Source: an uncultured Lachnospiraceae bacterium
GTDB lineage: Bacteria > Bacillota > Clostridia > Lachnospirales > Lachnospiraceae
Assembly: GCA_910588285.1 (NCBI GenBank)
Contig: CAJUQB010000036.1
Location: forward strand, 1 to 45,807
Length of the DNA: 45,807 nucleotides
Direction of reading: 5' to 3'
Shown here: positions 8,486 to 14,238 of the stretch, piece by piece
Position numbering within the stretch: position 1 is the stretch's first letter
Layout of the letters: the number at the start of each line of letters is the position of its first letter
Program-made: the position numbers and the translations under genes
The notes under the pieces: model-generated
Database searches by the model: none
Seen by the model: only the letters and a program-made list of their open reading frames with translations
What the model was told of the DNA's origin: nothing

Positions 8486-8527
8486 ATAAAAAAGAACAGC
8501 TACCGGAAATATCCGGTTGCACTGTTC
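8486..8527 (-). terminator. Terminator/attenuator in the integrase leader
   Basis: On the minus strand GAACAG pairs with CTGTTC and the inner ACCGGA with TCCGGT around TATT, followed by six Ts. It lies only 23 bases before the integrase start codon, leaving no room for a promoter between them. Integrase must therefore be read through this site, or the terminator must be conditionally opened. Its ascending arm contains GTGCAACC, complementary to half of the palindrome at 8621-8640. Confidence 0.7.
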
Positions 8528-8545
8528 CCAGAAGAATGATATAAT
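8517..8545 (+). promoter_or_regulatory. Promoter of a small RNA opposing the integrase leader
   Basis: TTGCAC (8517-8522), a 17-bp spacer and a perfect TATAAT (8540-8545) on the plus strand. No protein-coding frame of note follows; an intrinsic terminator does, about 60 bases on. The -35 overlaps the terminator arm of the integrase leader. Confidence 0.65.
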
Positions 8546-8551
8546 AACATT

Positions 8552-8616
8552 GGTTGAGGTACATTCTTCTGGATGCACCAGGCCGCTCCTGTTGGCGCAG
8601 GGGCGGTTTTTATTTT
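8552..8616 (+). ncRNA. Putative small antisense RNA (about 65 nt) against the integrase leader
   Basis: Predicted from a consensus promoter at 8517-8545 and a strong terminator: CCGCTCCTG (8583-8591) pairs with CAGGGGCGG (8598-8606, one G-U pair), then TTTTTATTTT. The transcript would be antisense to any RNA running from the lipoprotein gene into integrase. Its 5' part contains CATTCTTCTGG (8562-8572), the other arm of an 11-bp inverted repeat with 8528-8538, so the opposing leader can fold there too. The arrangement resembles antisense-RNA attenuation systems. That function is inference; the promoter and terminator are directly visible. Confidence 0.55.
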
Positions 8617-8620
8617 GTCA

Positions 8621-8640
8621 AGGTTGCACCGGTGCAACCT
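8621..8640. repeat. Perfect 20-bp palindrome, copy 1 of a dispersed 16-bp core
   Basis: A perfect inverted repeat with core GTTGCACCGGTGCAAC directly after the lipoprotein stop codon. The same 16-bp core occurs at 18406-18421, 22847-22862 and 28923-28938. In the RNA running leftward into integrase, its first half (GGUUGCAC) could pair with GUGCAACC of the attenuator hairpin. Confidence 0.85.
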
Positions 8641-9195
8641 TTATTCAAAAGCGTTAAAAGCATCAATTAAATCCTGTGGGGCATCATCACCAAATAAAAC
8701 AAACTTTCCGTTTATAGAAATTGCTTTCATTGTATAGCCCTCCATTCCCTTGATTGGGATCTCTTCCCCATTAGACAGTTTTTTATATTCTTCAGCTCCT
8801 GTGTCATATTCATAGATTTCGCCGATAGACCCCTTGTATTTGAATCCCGCAACGGCACCGATCAAATCGGCGCCCATTTGGACACGCTCTCCGGACAGCA
8901 ACCCTTGGCTGGATAAATAAGCTTCGAGATCATCAAGTGTCTTTTCCGTTTTTTCATCTTCCAGAGGTGGCTCTGGAATGTTTTCAGGTTCAGCATTGCT
9001 CTCAGGGATTTCCTCCGGTTGGGCACTATCTGGAGATTCTTCAGGCCCGGTTGCTTCGTTATCCTCTTCCGGAGTAATGCTTCCCACATCTGATGTGGTA
9101 GCAGGCTCGCCGGCTTCTGGCTCCTTGCCACCACAGGCTGCAAGAACCATAGATAAGGCGAAAAGTGACAAAAGGATGAATAGTTTCTTTTTCAT
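8641..9195 (-). CDS. Prophage lysogeny-module lipoprotein
   Basis: A 184-residue lipoprotein: signal peptide with lipobox LAAC (C21), then an acidic Pro/Glu/Ser-rich linker (about 22-85) that would span the cell wall, and a compact C-terminal domain (about 86-184) with no recognised enzyme motif. It sits between integrase and the repressor genes, the place where some Gram-positive phages encode superinfection-exclusion lipoproteins (for example Ltp of phage TP-J34). By position I infer expression in the lysogen, and by analogy a possible role in blocking DNA injection by related phages. A -10-like TATAAT lies leftward-facing in 9256-9265. No sequence homology to Ltp is claimed. Confidence 0.75.
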   Translation of the reverse strand: MKKKLFILLSLFALSMVLAACGGKEPEAGEPATTSDVGSITPEEDNEATGPEESPDSAQPEEIPESNAEPENIPEPPLEDEKTEKTLDDLEAYLSSQGLLSGERVQMGADLIGAVAGFKYKGSIGEIYEYDTGAEEYKKLSNGEEIPIKGMEGYTMKAISINGKFVLFGDDAPQDLIDAFNAFE

Positions 9196-9323
9196 GATAG
9201 ATTCCTCTTTTCTTTAGATTTTTGTTATTATGTTGAAAAAGCATAAAAACAAATACATTATAACATAGGAAGGAGATTATTTCTACATTATCAGATAGGG
9301 AATTTCCCAAAAAGTGGCCAACC

Positions 9324-9387
9324 TTCCGTCCAATTTACGTGGTATAATTTACCTGTAGATATAAAATCATATTTTCCGTACAATTTA
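9324..9387. promoter_or_regulatory. Promoter with a direct-repeat operator pair for the HTH gene
   Basis: TTCCGTCCAATTTA (9324-9337) and TTCCGTACAATTTA (9374-9387) match at 13 of 14 positions, 50 bp apart, and flank a TATAAT at 9343-9348. The second copy lies just before the ribosome site of the HTH gene. The layout suggests autoregulation by that small repressor-like protein; this is inferred. Confidence 0.5.
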
Positions 9388-9404
9388 TCCAGGAGGATAG
9401 GTGT

Positions 9405-9599
9405 ATGGAAAACAGATTACAAGAACTGAGATGGAAAAAAGGATGGAGCCAACAGCAGTTAGCCCAAAAATCTAAAGTAGCCAGAAGCACAATTGGCGGG
9501 ATCGAAAATGGAAAAATTAAAAATCCAACAATCGAAACGGTCTATCGGCTTTCGATGGCATTAAATGCAGATATTTTGGACATTTTTTATCAGGGCTAA
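9405..9599 (+). CDS. Small XRE-family HTH regulator
   Basis: A 64-residue protein that is almost entirely one helix-turn-helix domain (LQELRWKKGWSQQQLAQKSKVARSTIGGIENGKIKNPTIETV). Stand-alone domains of this size act as Cro-like or Xre-like regulators. CAGGAGG precedes the ATG. It faces away from the lipoprotein-integrase unit, with repeated operator-like sequences between them, so it may control integrase-side expression while the second repressor (9746-10114) governs the early lytic genes. The ligand or trigger is unknown. Confidence 0.85.
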   Translation: MENRLQELRWKKGWSQQQLAQKSKVARSTIGGIENGKIKNPTIETVYRLSMALNADILDIFYQG

Positions 9600-9633
9600 A
9601 GGCCCAGGTTCCGGCAGATGGGAGGGCTTGCAT

Positions 9634-9744
9634 ATGATGAATTATCAAAAAGCAATCATTTACTTAGTAAGCAAGATGAAAAACCAGGAAATGCTCAAAA
9701 GGATCTATCTGCTGGTTCGGCATCTATATCTGGAGGAGAACTGA
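9634..9744 (+). CDS. Small prophage protein (36 aa)
   Basis: Starts with two ATG codons after GGGAGGG and reads MMNYQKAIIYLVSKM, continuing to a TGA at 9742-9744. It is a short amphipathic, helix-forming sequence of a type often seen next to HTH genes in Clostridia prophages. It follows the 64-residue HTH gene by 34 bases, and its stop lies inside a terminator hairpin, suggesting the end of a two-gene unit. The function is unknown. It may simply be a structured small protein that interacts with the regulator, which would be speculation. Confidence 0.55.
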   Translation: MMNYQKAIIYLVSKMKNQEMLKRIYLLVRHLYLEEN

Positions 9745-9761
9745 TTCAGTTCTCCTTTTTT
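9735..9761 (+). terminator. Terminator of the rightward HTH unit
   Basis: GGAGAACT pairs with AGTTCTCC around GATTC, followed by six Ts. It overlaps the last codons of the 36-residue gene and the end of the convergent repressor gene. Confidence 0.75.
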
Positions 9762-10114
9762 GATAATTCGGAAAACTCATGGATCATACGTGCAATGACA
9801 AGAAGCTCCTCTGTATCTAGGTTAGCCGCCATTTTAATTACATTTTTATGTAAGTCGTTCTCCCCGGCCATGATCTGGTCGATTTTATCATAAATTGCAA
9901 AATCAGCCTCAATGAACATTTCGCCTTCTCCTGTTTCCAGCCAGTATGGGTCAACATTAAATTCCCGACAGATAAGCTTGACCATTTGGTCGGTAATATT
10001 GTTTTCACCTTTTTCCCATTTGTTAACAGCAGATTTTTTTACGCCAAGCCGTTCGCCGAATTTCTCCATAGTAAGCCCTAAAGCTTTTCTTAATTCCACG
10101 ATTCTTTCGCTCAT
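9746..10114 (-). CDS. Phage CI-like repressor (XRE HTH)
   Basis: A 122-residue repressor with an N-terminal helix-turn-helix (about 3-58, including LTMEKFGERLGVKKSAVNKWEKGENNIT) and a short helical C-terminal region (about 70-122) likely used for dimerisation. There is no peptidase domain, so induction cannot be by LexA-type self-cleavage and needs another route. The ATG at 10114 has GAGGTG upstream; an in-frame 45-codon extension runs through the operators and is rejected. Divergent promoters and two identical palindromes separate it from the early gene at 10269, the classic genetic switch layout. Confidence 0.88.
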   Translation of the reverse strand: MSERIVELRKALGLTMEKFGERLGVKKSAVNKWEKGENNITDQMVKLICREFNVDPYWLETGEGEMFIEADFAIYDKIDQIMAGENDLHKNVIKMAANLDTEELLVIARMIHEFSELSKKEN

Positions 10115-10145
10115 TTGTTCACCTCTTTTCTTTCTGCTTAAGCCC

Positions 10146-10174
10146 ATAGTAGCATTCATTATCCAATATGTCAA
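10146..10174 (-). promoter_or_regulatory. Repressor promoter (leftward)
   Basis: On the minus strand, a perfect TTGACA (10174-10169) and TACTAT (10151-10146) are spaced by 17 bp, directly upstream of the repressor gene. The palindrome at 10181-10195 lies just behind its -35. Confidence 0.7.
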
Positions 10175-10180
10175 GAAAAA

Positions 10181-10249
10181 GTGTCTAAAAGACACAAGAA
10201 AGTCTTGACAAATGGGTCCGTAATACACTATAATGTGTCTAAAAGACAC
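10181..10249 (+). promoter_or_regulatory. Early lytic promoter with twin palindromic operators
   Basis: A perfect TTGACA (10205-10210) and TATAAT (10229-10234), spacer 18, drive rightward transcription. Two identical perfect palindromes, GTGTCT-AAA-AGACAC, lie at 10181-10195 and 10235-10249, one behind the -35 and one right after the -10. Binding at the second would block initiation; binding at the first could also cover the repressor promoter. This is a textbook repressor switch, assigned to the 9746-10114 protein by position. Confidence 0.85.
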
Positions 10250-10268
10250 AGAAAGCGAGGTGAGGAAA

Positions 10269-10475
10269 ATGAAGGAGGTATTTTACACAGAGGAGCAAAA
10301 AGAAGTATTAGGGAAAGAAATCCAAACAAACAAAGCAAACGGAATCCCTATGACACAATCGGTAGGCCTAATGATTTTGGATGTATTAGGGGAACAACAA
10401 AATACGCTGCAGAATATAGAATGTATTCTACAGCGTATGGAAAAGGTTATTTTTTCGGAAGAACAAAGCCAATAG
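10269..10475 (+). CDS. First early phage protein (68 aa), unknown
   Basis: First gene of the rightward early transcript, 68 residues, charged, with an N-terminal acidic segment and a helical C-terminal half rich in Gln and Leu. GAGGTGAGG precedes the ATG at 10269. No helix-turn-helix is evident, yet the position is that of Cro or an antirepressor. Its 3' end overlaps the convergent DUF6173 gene by 29 bases. The function is unknown. Confidence 0.6.
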   Translation: MKEVFYTEEQKEVLGKEIQTNKANGIPMTQSVGLMILDVLGEQQNTLQNIECILQRMEKVIFSEEQSQ

Positions 10476-10800
10476 TTCTTTTGGGCCGCCCCGGTTCTTT
10501 TTCTATAGCAGTAAGCAAGAAGTTTAATTGGCTGACGTGCTGAATGAGTGTTGAAAAATTTCCGTTCACATAGCCTTTAAAAATCATTAGAACAGATTCC
10601 TCATAACCAATTTCAGTCACCTGCATAGTAATGGATTGGCCAAAGTTTGTGAGGATAAGCCCTACTTCATGCTGAGGGTCAAGCGTTTGCTCAAAGTCTT
10701 TTATGTACTTTGATAAAATTTCAAATTGTGTGTCGGAATAAGAATATGCTATTGGGGCTGGATTTATTTCCGGGACATTAATTTTTGGAAGGTCAAACAT
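10447..10800 (-). CDS. DUF6173-like protein
   Basis: A 117-residue protein that I place in DUF6173, a family of small proteins in Clostridia prophages and plasmids, from the N-terminal Pro-rich segment (MFDLPKINVPEINPAPIA) and the LTNFGQSITMQV core. It looks like a mixed alpha/beta soluble protein without catalytic motifs. It is the only leftward gene in the early region, so it may be expressed in the lysogen, independently of the early promoter. GGAGAAAAATT precedes the ATG. The function is unknown; a superinfection or host-interaction role would be guesswork. Confidence 0.7.
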   Translation of the reverse strand: MFDLPKINVPEINPAPIAYSYSDTQFEILSKYIKDFEQTLDPQHEVGLILTNFGQSITMQVTEIGYEESVLMIFKGYVNGNFSTLIQHVSQLNFLLTAIEKEPGRPKRTIGFVLPKK

Positions 10801-10868
10801 AATTTTTCTCCTTTCTCTATACTCAGTTCCTGGCAGGGAACCTGTATAAACAGTATAAAGGAGAATTT
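10801..10868. promoter_or_regulatory. Large imperfect dyad upstream of the DUF6173 gene
   Basis: The two ends of this 68-bp intergenic segment are near-mirror images: TTCTCCTTT (10806-10814) and AAAGGAGAA (10857-10865), then TATACT/AGTATA, then GTTCC/GGAAC around TGGCAG. The DUF6173 ribosome site lies inside one arm, so the structure could affect its translation or serve as an operator. Confidence 0.4.
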
Positions 10869-10904
10869 AGGAAAAGACAAGTGTGAGGCACAGAAAGAGA
10901 GGTG

Positions 10905-11192
10905 ATGAAAGTGGACGCAATGGAATTTAACAAAGCCGTAAGCCAACATTGCAAAGAAGAAAAAGGCGATTGCTGCAAATGCGACCTGCGGCTTTATTGT
11001 TACTTATCTCCGTCAGAGAGACCAGAGGAATTGGTGAGTTTGGTGATTAGTTTCCTGCATAACCACATGGAAAACCAAACTCCGTATTGCCATCACAGTG
11101 CGGCTTCATATCCGTGTATTTGTGATATGGACATGAGCAACGCACTAGGCGCCGATTGCCTTCCACAATCTCATAATTCTCCGCAATTTTAA
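10905..11192 (+). CDS. Small Cys-rich early protein, unknown
   Basis: A 95-residue protein, with uncertain start because GTG 10902, ATG 10905 and ATG 10920 are all in frame after GAGAGG. The N-terminal half contains a clustered cysteine pattern (HCKEEKGDCCKCDLRLYCY) that could bind zinc. The C-terminal 40 residues also carry Cys and His but look less regular and are opposed by a leftward frame. It lies in the early transcript between the DUF6173 gene and a small helical protein. The function is unknown. Confidence 0.5.
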   Translation: MKVDAMEFNKAVSQHCKEEKGDCCKCDLRLYCYLSPSERPEELVSLVISFLHNHMENQTPYCHHSAASYPCICDMDMSNALGADCLPQSHNSPQF

Positions 11193-11273
11193 CATGCTTA
11201 TGGATTTTGTGGCAGTGGTACAATCGGGTTTCATATTCAATCATGTATGCGTGAAAGAGAGCGAGGTGAAAAG

Positions 11274-11420
11274 ATGCAGAAACAGAGACAGGAGATTGTA
11301 GAGCAGATGGCAAAGGAATTTCCGCAGATTCGGGAGGAAGATAAGTATTATATGGCCGGATACATTATGCGGGCCAGAGAGGAGCAGGAGCGGAGGGAGA
11401 AACAAAAGGAGACAGCATAA
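11274..11420 (+). CDS. Small early phage protein (48 aa)
   Basis: An ATG at 11274 follows GCGAGGTG and opens a 48-codon frame ending in TAA at 11418-11420. The protein is highly charged: an N-terminal helix (QKQRQEIVEQMAKEFPQI), a short loop with MAGYIMRAREEQ, and a Glu/Arg/Lys tail. Such short helical proteins are common just before the excisionase-like HTH gene in Clostridia phages. The next gene starts 17 bases later. The function is unknown; a coiled-coil partner of the HTH protein is possible. Confidence 0.6.
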   Translation: MQKQRQEIVEQMAKEFPQIREEDKYYMAGYIMRAREEQERREKQKETA

Positions 11421-11437
11421 AGAAAGGATGGGAAAAC

Positions 11438-11953
11438 ATGAAATCTTATATGAACAAAGCAGAACTGTCCAGATGCTTTGGGATTTCTCCGGGCACGGTG
11501 TATAAACGTGTGTCTGGTATTGAGGAAGAGATAAAAAGGGGCAGGTATAATCGCTATGCCATTGCGGATGGTCTTGTCAGTGCAGCAGTATTTGCGGATT
11601 ATGCCAAGTACTATAAGCGGCTTAATGACCGTAACTTGCGGAGGACCGTCCCGGTATTTAGCAAGGATGAAGCAAAAGAATACTTGATGGAAATGGAGGG
11701 CAAAGTCCCTACGGTAGAGGGGGTCGGCGCCCAATATATGGTGGAAGATTTTATACGTCTTAAGCGGGAAGAGGAACAATCCTGGCAGGAATATATGGAT
11801 CAGTCAAGGAGGGATGGGACGTCTGTGGCAGCTGCTCGGGAAGCGTATGAGGAAATAAGGAATAAGTACATAGGAGCCGCAATAGCGATCGCGAACCGTG
11901 CGGCGGAATCCTTAAGCCAGGGGGGAAGGAAAGCCAGGAGGGCAGGTTTATGA
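11438..11953 (+). CDS. Phage HTH DNA-binding protein
   Basis: A 171-residue protein starting with a winged-helix or MerR-like DNA-binding segment (MNKAELSRCFGISPGTVYKRVSGIEEEI), which resembles excisionase and replication-control proteins. The middle (about 60-110) is mixed, and the C-terminus (about 118-171) is helical, ending in a basic GGRKARRAGL tail. AAAGGATGG precedes the ATG. The last codons overlap the start of the transglycosylase gene as ATGA, so the two are coupled. It could act as an excisionase for the integrase or as a replication-origin binder; the sequence does not decide. Confidence 0.65.
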   Translation: MKSYMNKAELSRCFGISPGTVYKRVSGIEEEIKRGRYNRYAIADGLVSAAVFADYAKYYKRLNDRNLRRTVPVFSKDEAKEYLMEMEGKVPTVEGVGAQYMVEDFIRLKREEEQSWQEYMDQSRRDGTSVAAAREAYEEIRNKYIGAAIAIANRAAESLSQGGRKARRAGL

Positions 11954-12492
11954 GAAGGAAACTGAAAACTGTATTGCTGCCATTTGTATGTGTAGTGTTG
12001 ATAATGCTGCTGATTTGGCTGTCTGCCATTTTGGCAGCAGGAATGGCCGTCCAGGCCAGTGGCGCAGGATATAGTAGGGTAGATCAGACGGGAGACCCGA
12101 AGGTGGTGGAACTGACGGAGACGGTGGCAGAGATTTACCCGATCTGCCCGGAGCTGCTGCAGGCAATCGTATTTTACGAGAGCAGCAACCAGCGCACAGT
12201 GTCCAGCAGTTACGGGGATATCGGCTATATGCAGGTAAATCCCAGATGGCAGCAGGCCCGGATGGACAAGCTTGGTATCACGGATCTGACAGATGGCTAC
12301 AGCAATATACTGGTAGGTACGGACTTTCTATGCGAGCTATTTGCAAAATATGAGGATCCGGCACTTGTATTGATGTGTTACAACCTGGGCATAGACAAAG
12401 CCCTGGAACTGTACAATGCTGGCCAGATTAGTGATTATGCGAAAAACATCCTGGAGCTATCGGAACAATTAGAGCGGCTCCATGAAAAATGA
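11950..12492 (+). CDS. Membrane-anchored lytic transglycosylase (SLT domain)
   Basis: A 180-residue protein with a signal anchor (about 8-32, PFVCVVLIMLLIWLSAILAA) and an extracytoplasmic SLT-type domain. The catalytic Glu is seen in AIVFYESSNQ, followed by the family motif GDIGYMQVNP and a Tyr-Asn pair in MCYNLG. It would cleave peptidoglycan glycan strands between MurNAc and GlcNAc. Such small transglycosylases usually accompany conjugation machinery or virion ejection, yet here the gene sits in the early replication region beside other conjugative-element-like genes. It is coupled to the HTH gene by ATGA overlap. Confidence 0.85.
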   Translation: MRRKLKTVLLPFVCVVLIMLLIWLSAILAAGMAVQASGAGYSRVDQTGDPKVVELTETVAEIYPICPELLQAIVFYESSNQRTVSSSYGDIGYMQVNPRWQQARMDKLGITDLTDGYSNILVGTDFLCELFAKYEDPALVLMCYNLGIDKALELYNAGQISDYAKNILELSEQLERLHEK

Positions 12493-12507
12493 AAGGAGGA
12501 ATGGAAG

Positions 12508-12756
12508 ATGGTAAAGGAAAGATGGCCGACAGCGGTACTGCACGAGGGAGAGATTCCGGAGGGCTGGGTACTGGAGGATATGTGTAAAAACGACTGGAAT
12601 TATTTCCGGCTGTATAGAACGCCGGAAGGCGGGCTGTATTATACTGTACAGCCGGTGCCCAAAGAACGAACCTGGCCCAGGTATGACCTGCGGCAGGAAA
12701 ACGGGCGGGAGTATGCCAGGCCCAGGTGGAGAAGGAAACTCTATGAGGCGCGTTGA
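12508..12756 (+). CDS. Hypothetical early protein (82 aa)
   Basis: Small basic protein rich in Trp, Tyr and Arg (for example NDWNYFRLYRTPEGGLYYTVQPVP), preceded by AAAGGAGG and an ATG 15 bases after the transglycosylase stop. It looks like a compact beta-rich fold. No family is recognised. It is the last gene before the hairpin region in front of the replication initiator, so it may belong to the same transcript as the transglycosylase. Confidence 0.6.
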   Translation: MVKERWPTAVLHEGEIPEGWVLEDMCKNDWNYFRLYRTPEGGLYYTVQPVPKERTWPRYDLRQENGREYARPRWRRKLYEAR

Positions 12757-12773
12757 AAGCAGGGCAAAAAAAA

Positions 12774-12861
12774 TAGTGCATGGTGGGAATCGGAAATCCA
12801 TGCACTAAAACGTATATCAGGGGTGATATATGTACCTCTCAAGTACATTATATCACCTCTG
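12774..12861. other. Two large hairpins upstream of the HUH gene; candidate replication origin
   Basis: Hairpin 1: TAGTGCATGG (12774-12783) and CCATGCACTA (12798-12807), 10 perfect pairs around 14 bases. Hairpin 2: 12818-12835 and 12843-12861, 18 pairs with one G-U and one bulged base around a 7-base loop. They lie in 209 bases without a gene, directly before a HUH-type initiator. Rolling-circle initiators nick in hairpin loops near their own gene, so a double-strand origin is plausible. Translation or transcription control of the initiator is the alternative. Neither hairpin is followed by a T-run. Confidence 0.55.
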
Positions 12862-12965
12862 TCTGCCAAAGGCAAGGGAAAAGTAGGATTTTTCGGGAAT
12901 TTTCCGGGGAATCTGCGCCCCTTTGCTGGCAGTATACAGCAATTAAAGATTGGACAGGTGAACAG

Positions 12966-13847
12966 ATGTATAGGCTGGATATTTACCGATTTTTGAAATC
13001 AAATGAATACGAATATAAGTTCGTTGGAAAGTTTGGAAAAAAGGGTGAAACGAGGGGGGAGAGGGAGAAGCCAACACCGGAGCAGATGGAAAAACAGAAC
13101 CAGCGGAACCGAGAGAATAAAGTCCGGAGGAAGATGAAGGCAAATTTCGGGGAAGGGGATTATTGGACAACCCTGAAATACCCAAGGGGGACAAAAAAAG
13201 GGCTGGAAGGGGTGAAGGAAGATCTGAAAGGATTCCTTAGGAGGATGCGGGGGAGATACCAGAGGCGGGGGCACCCGCTTAAGTATATCTGGCGGATCGA
13301 GATCAGCAAGCGGGGGAGCCCGCATATCCATATCCTCATCAACCGGATCCCGGATGCGGACATCCTGATCCGGGAATGCTGGCAGGTGGGAGGGGTGGAC
13401 ATTACCCTGGCCTATGAGGAGGGAGGCTTTGCCAAACTGGCTGCCTATATCGTAAAGCTGCCGGAGGAGGGGGAAGTTGCCAAGATGGCTGCCCATATCG
13501 CAAAGCCGCAGGAGGAGGGGCAGGACCCGGACGGGGCGGCGAAGCGTTATGGGTGTTCCAAAAACCTGGTCATGCCGGAGCCGGAACACCATACGTATAA
13601 GAGGAGAACCTTGGAGCGGATGGTACGGGACGGCATTGAGCCGACGCCAGGTTTTTATATTGACCCGGGATCCGTCTGGTATGGGACAAACCCCTATACT
13701 GGGTATACATACCTAAAATACATAGAGTACAAATTACCGGAGGTGAAAAAGCGGAATGGAAACAGGAATATACCTGATGACAACCCAGGGGCCCCGCCAG
13801 GAGGCCGGGTTATGGTGCTACACGCTGGAGGCCATCCTCCATGGTAA
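12966..13847 (+). CDS. HUH-type rolling-circle replication initiator-like protein
   Basis: A 293-residue protein with the hallmark HUH motif in EISKRGSPHIHILIN (about residues 115-129), which coordinates the metal for nicking single-stranded DNA. A candidate tyrosine lies in FAKLAAYIVKLP (about 154-165). The N-terminus is basic. The segment after the tyrosine is a 16-residue tandem copy in which Tyr is replaced by His. The ATG at 12966 with AGGTG upstream is preferred; 62 upstream in-frame codons run through the hairpins. The C-terminal 30 residues are Gly/Pro-rich and overlap the next gene by 92 bases. The expected role is to start phage or element DNA replication at a nearby nick site. Confidence 0.75.
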   Translation: MYRLDIYRFLKSNEYEYKFVGKFGKKGETRGEREKPTPEQMEKQNQRNRENKVRRKMKANFGEGDYWTTLKYPRGTKKGLEGVKEDLKGFLRRMRGRYQRRGHPLKYIWRIEISKRGSPHIHILINRIPDADILIRECWQVGGVDITLAYEEGGFAKLAAYIVKLPEEGEVAKMAAHIAKPQEEGQDPDGAAKRYGCSKNLVMPEPEHHTYKRRTLERMVRDGIEPTPGFYIDPGSVWYGTNPYTGYTYLKYIEYKLPEVKKRNGNRNIPDDNPGAPPGGRVMVLHAGGHPPW

Positions 13848-14238
13848 GGAGCATACCAGGACAGGCTACGGGAAATTATTTGACACCTCGGAGAATGAGC
13901 TCGTTCTGGCGGCGCTGGATCGAGCGCTGGCCCGGCTGAAGGGGCCGGCGGAGGTAACCATCTGCACCGGGAGCCGTTATCTTGTATCCGCATTGGCTAA
14001 CGGCTGGGTGGATGCCTGGCAGCAGGCCGGATGGCGCAATCAAAAGGGGAAGCCGGTGGCCCATGCAGGGCTGTGGCAGGAAATTGTGGAAAAAATGGAC
14101 GGGTGCAGCGGGAAGGCCTTCCTGGATTCCAGGCACAAATACAGCCCCTGGCAGAAATTCCAGCTGGGGAAGCTGGAAAACGTTGATTTTACCCGATGGG
14201 AGGAGGGATTGAGCCCTCAAAACCCAAGCTTTGACTAA
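13756..14238 (+). CDS. RNase H-like protein, catalytic residues partly lost
   Basis: A 160-residue protein with the RNase HI-like layout: strand IYLMTTQGP, strand LWCYTLEAIL, then the helix SENELVLAALDRALARL with the expected Glu, strand VTICTGSRYLVSAL and the NGWVDAWQQAGWRNQKGKPVA handle. Canonical RNase HI has Asp at the first strand and Asp before Ser in the fourth; here these read Met-Thr-Thr and Gly-Ser, so cleavage activity is doubtful. GGAGGTG precedes the ATG, and the first 92 bases overlap the 3' end of the initiator gene in another frame. It may be a nucleic-acid binding relic that supports replication. Confidence 0.65.
   Translation: METGIYLMTTQGPRQEAGLWCYTLEAILHGKEHTRTGYGKLFDTSENELVLAALDRALARLKGPAEVTICTGSRYLVSALANGWVDAWQQAGWRNQKGKPVAHAGLWQEIVEKMDGCSGKAFLDSRHKYSPWQKFQLGKLENVDFTRWEEGLSPQNPSFD

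Noticed and set aside
8616..8621. Leftward TTGACA before integrase as a promoter
   Set aside because: No acceptable -10 lies 16-18 bases downstream, and the sequence there is the stem of the opposing terminator.
11047..11313. Leftward open frame with a Cys/His pattern opposite the small Cys-rich gene
   Set aside because: The frame has no ribosome site before its possible Met codons and runs against the early transcript. The plus-strand frame has a site and a plausible N-terminus. A frameshifted C-terminus of the plus gene cannot be excluded.
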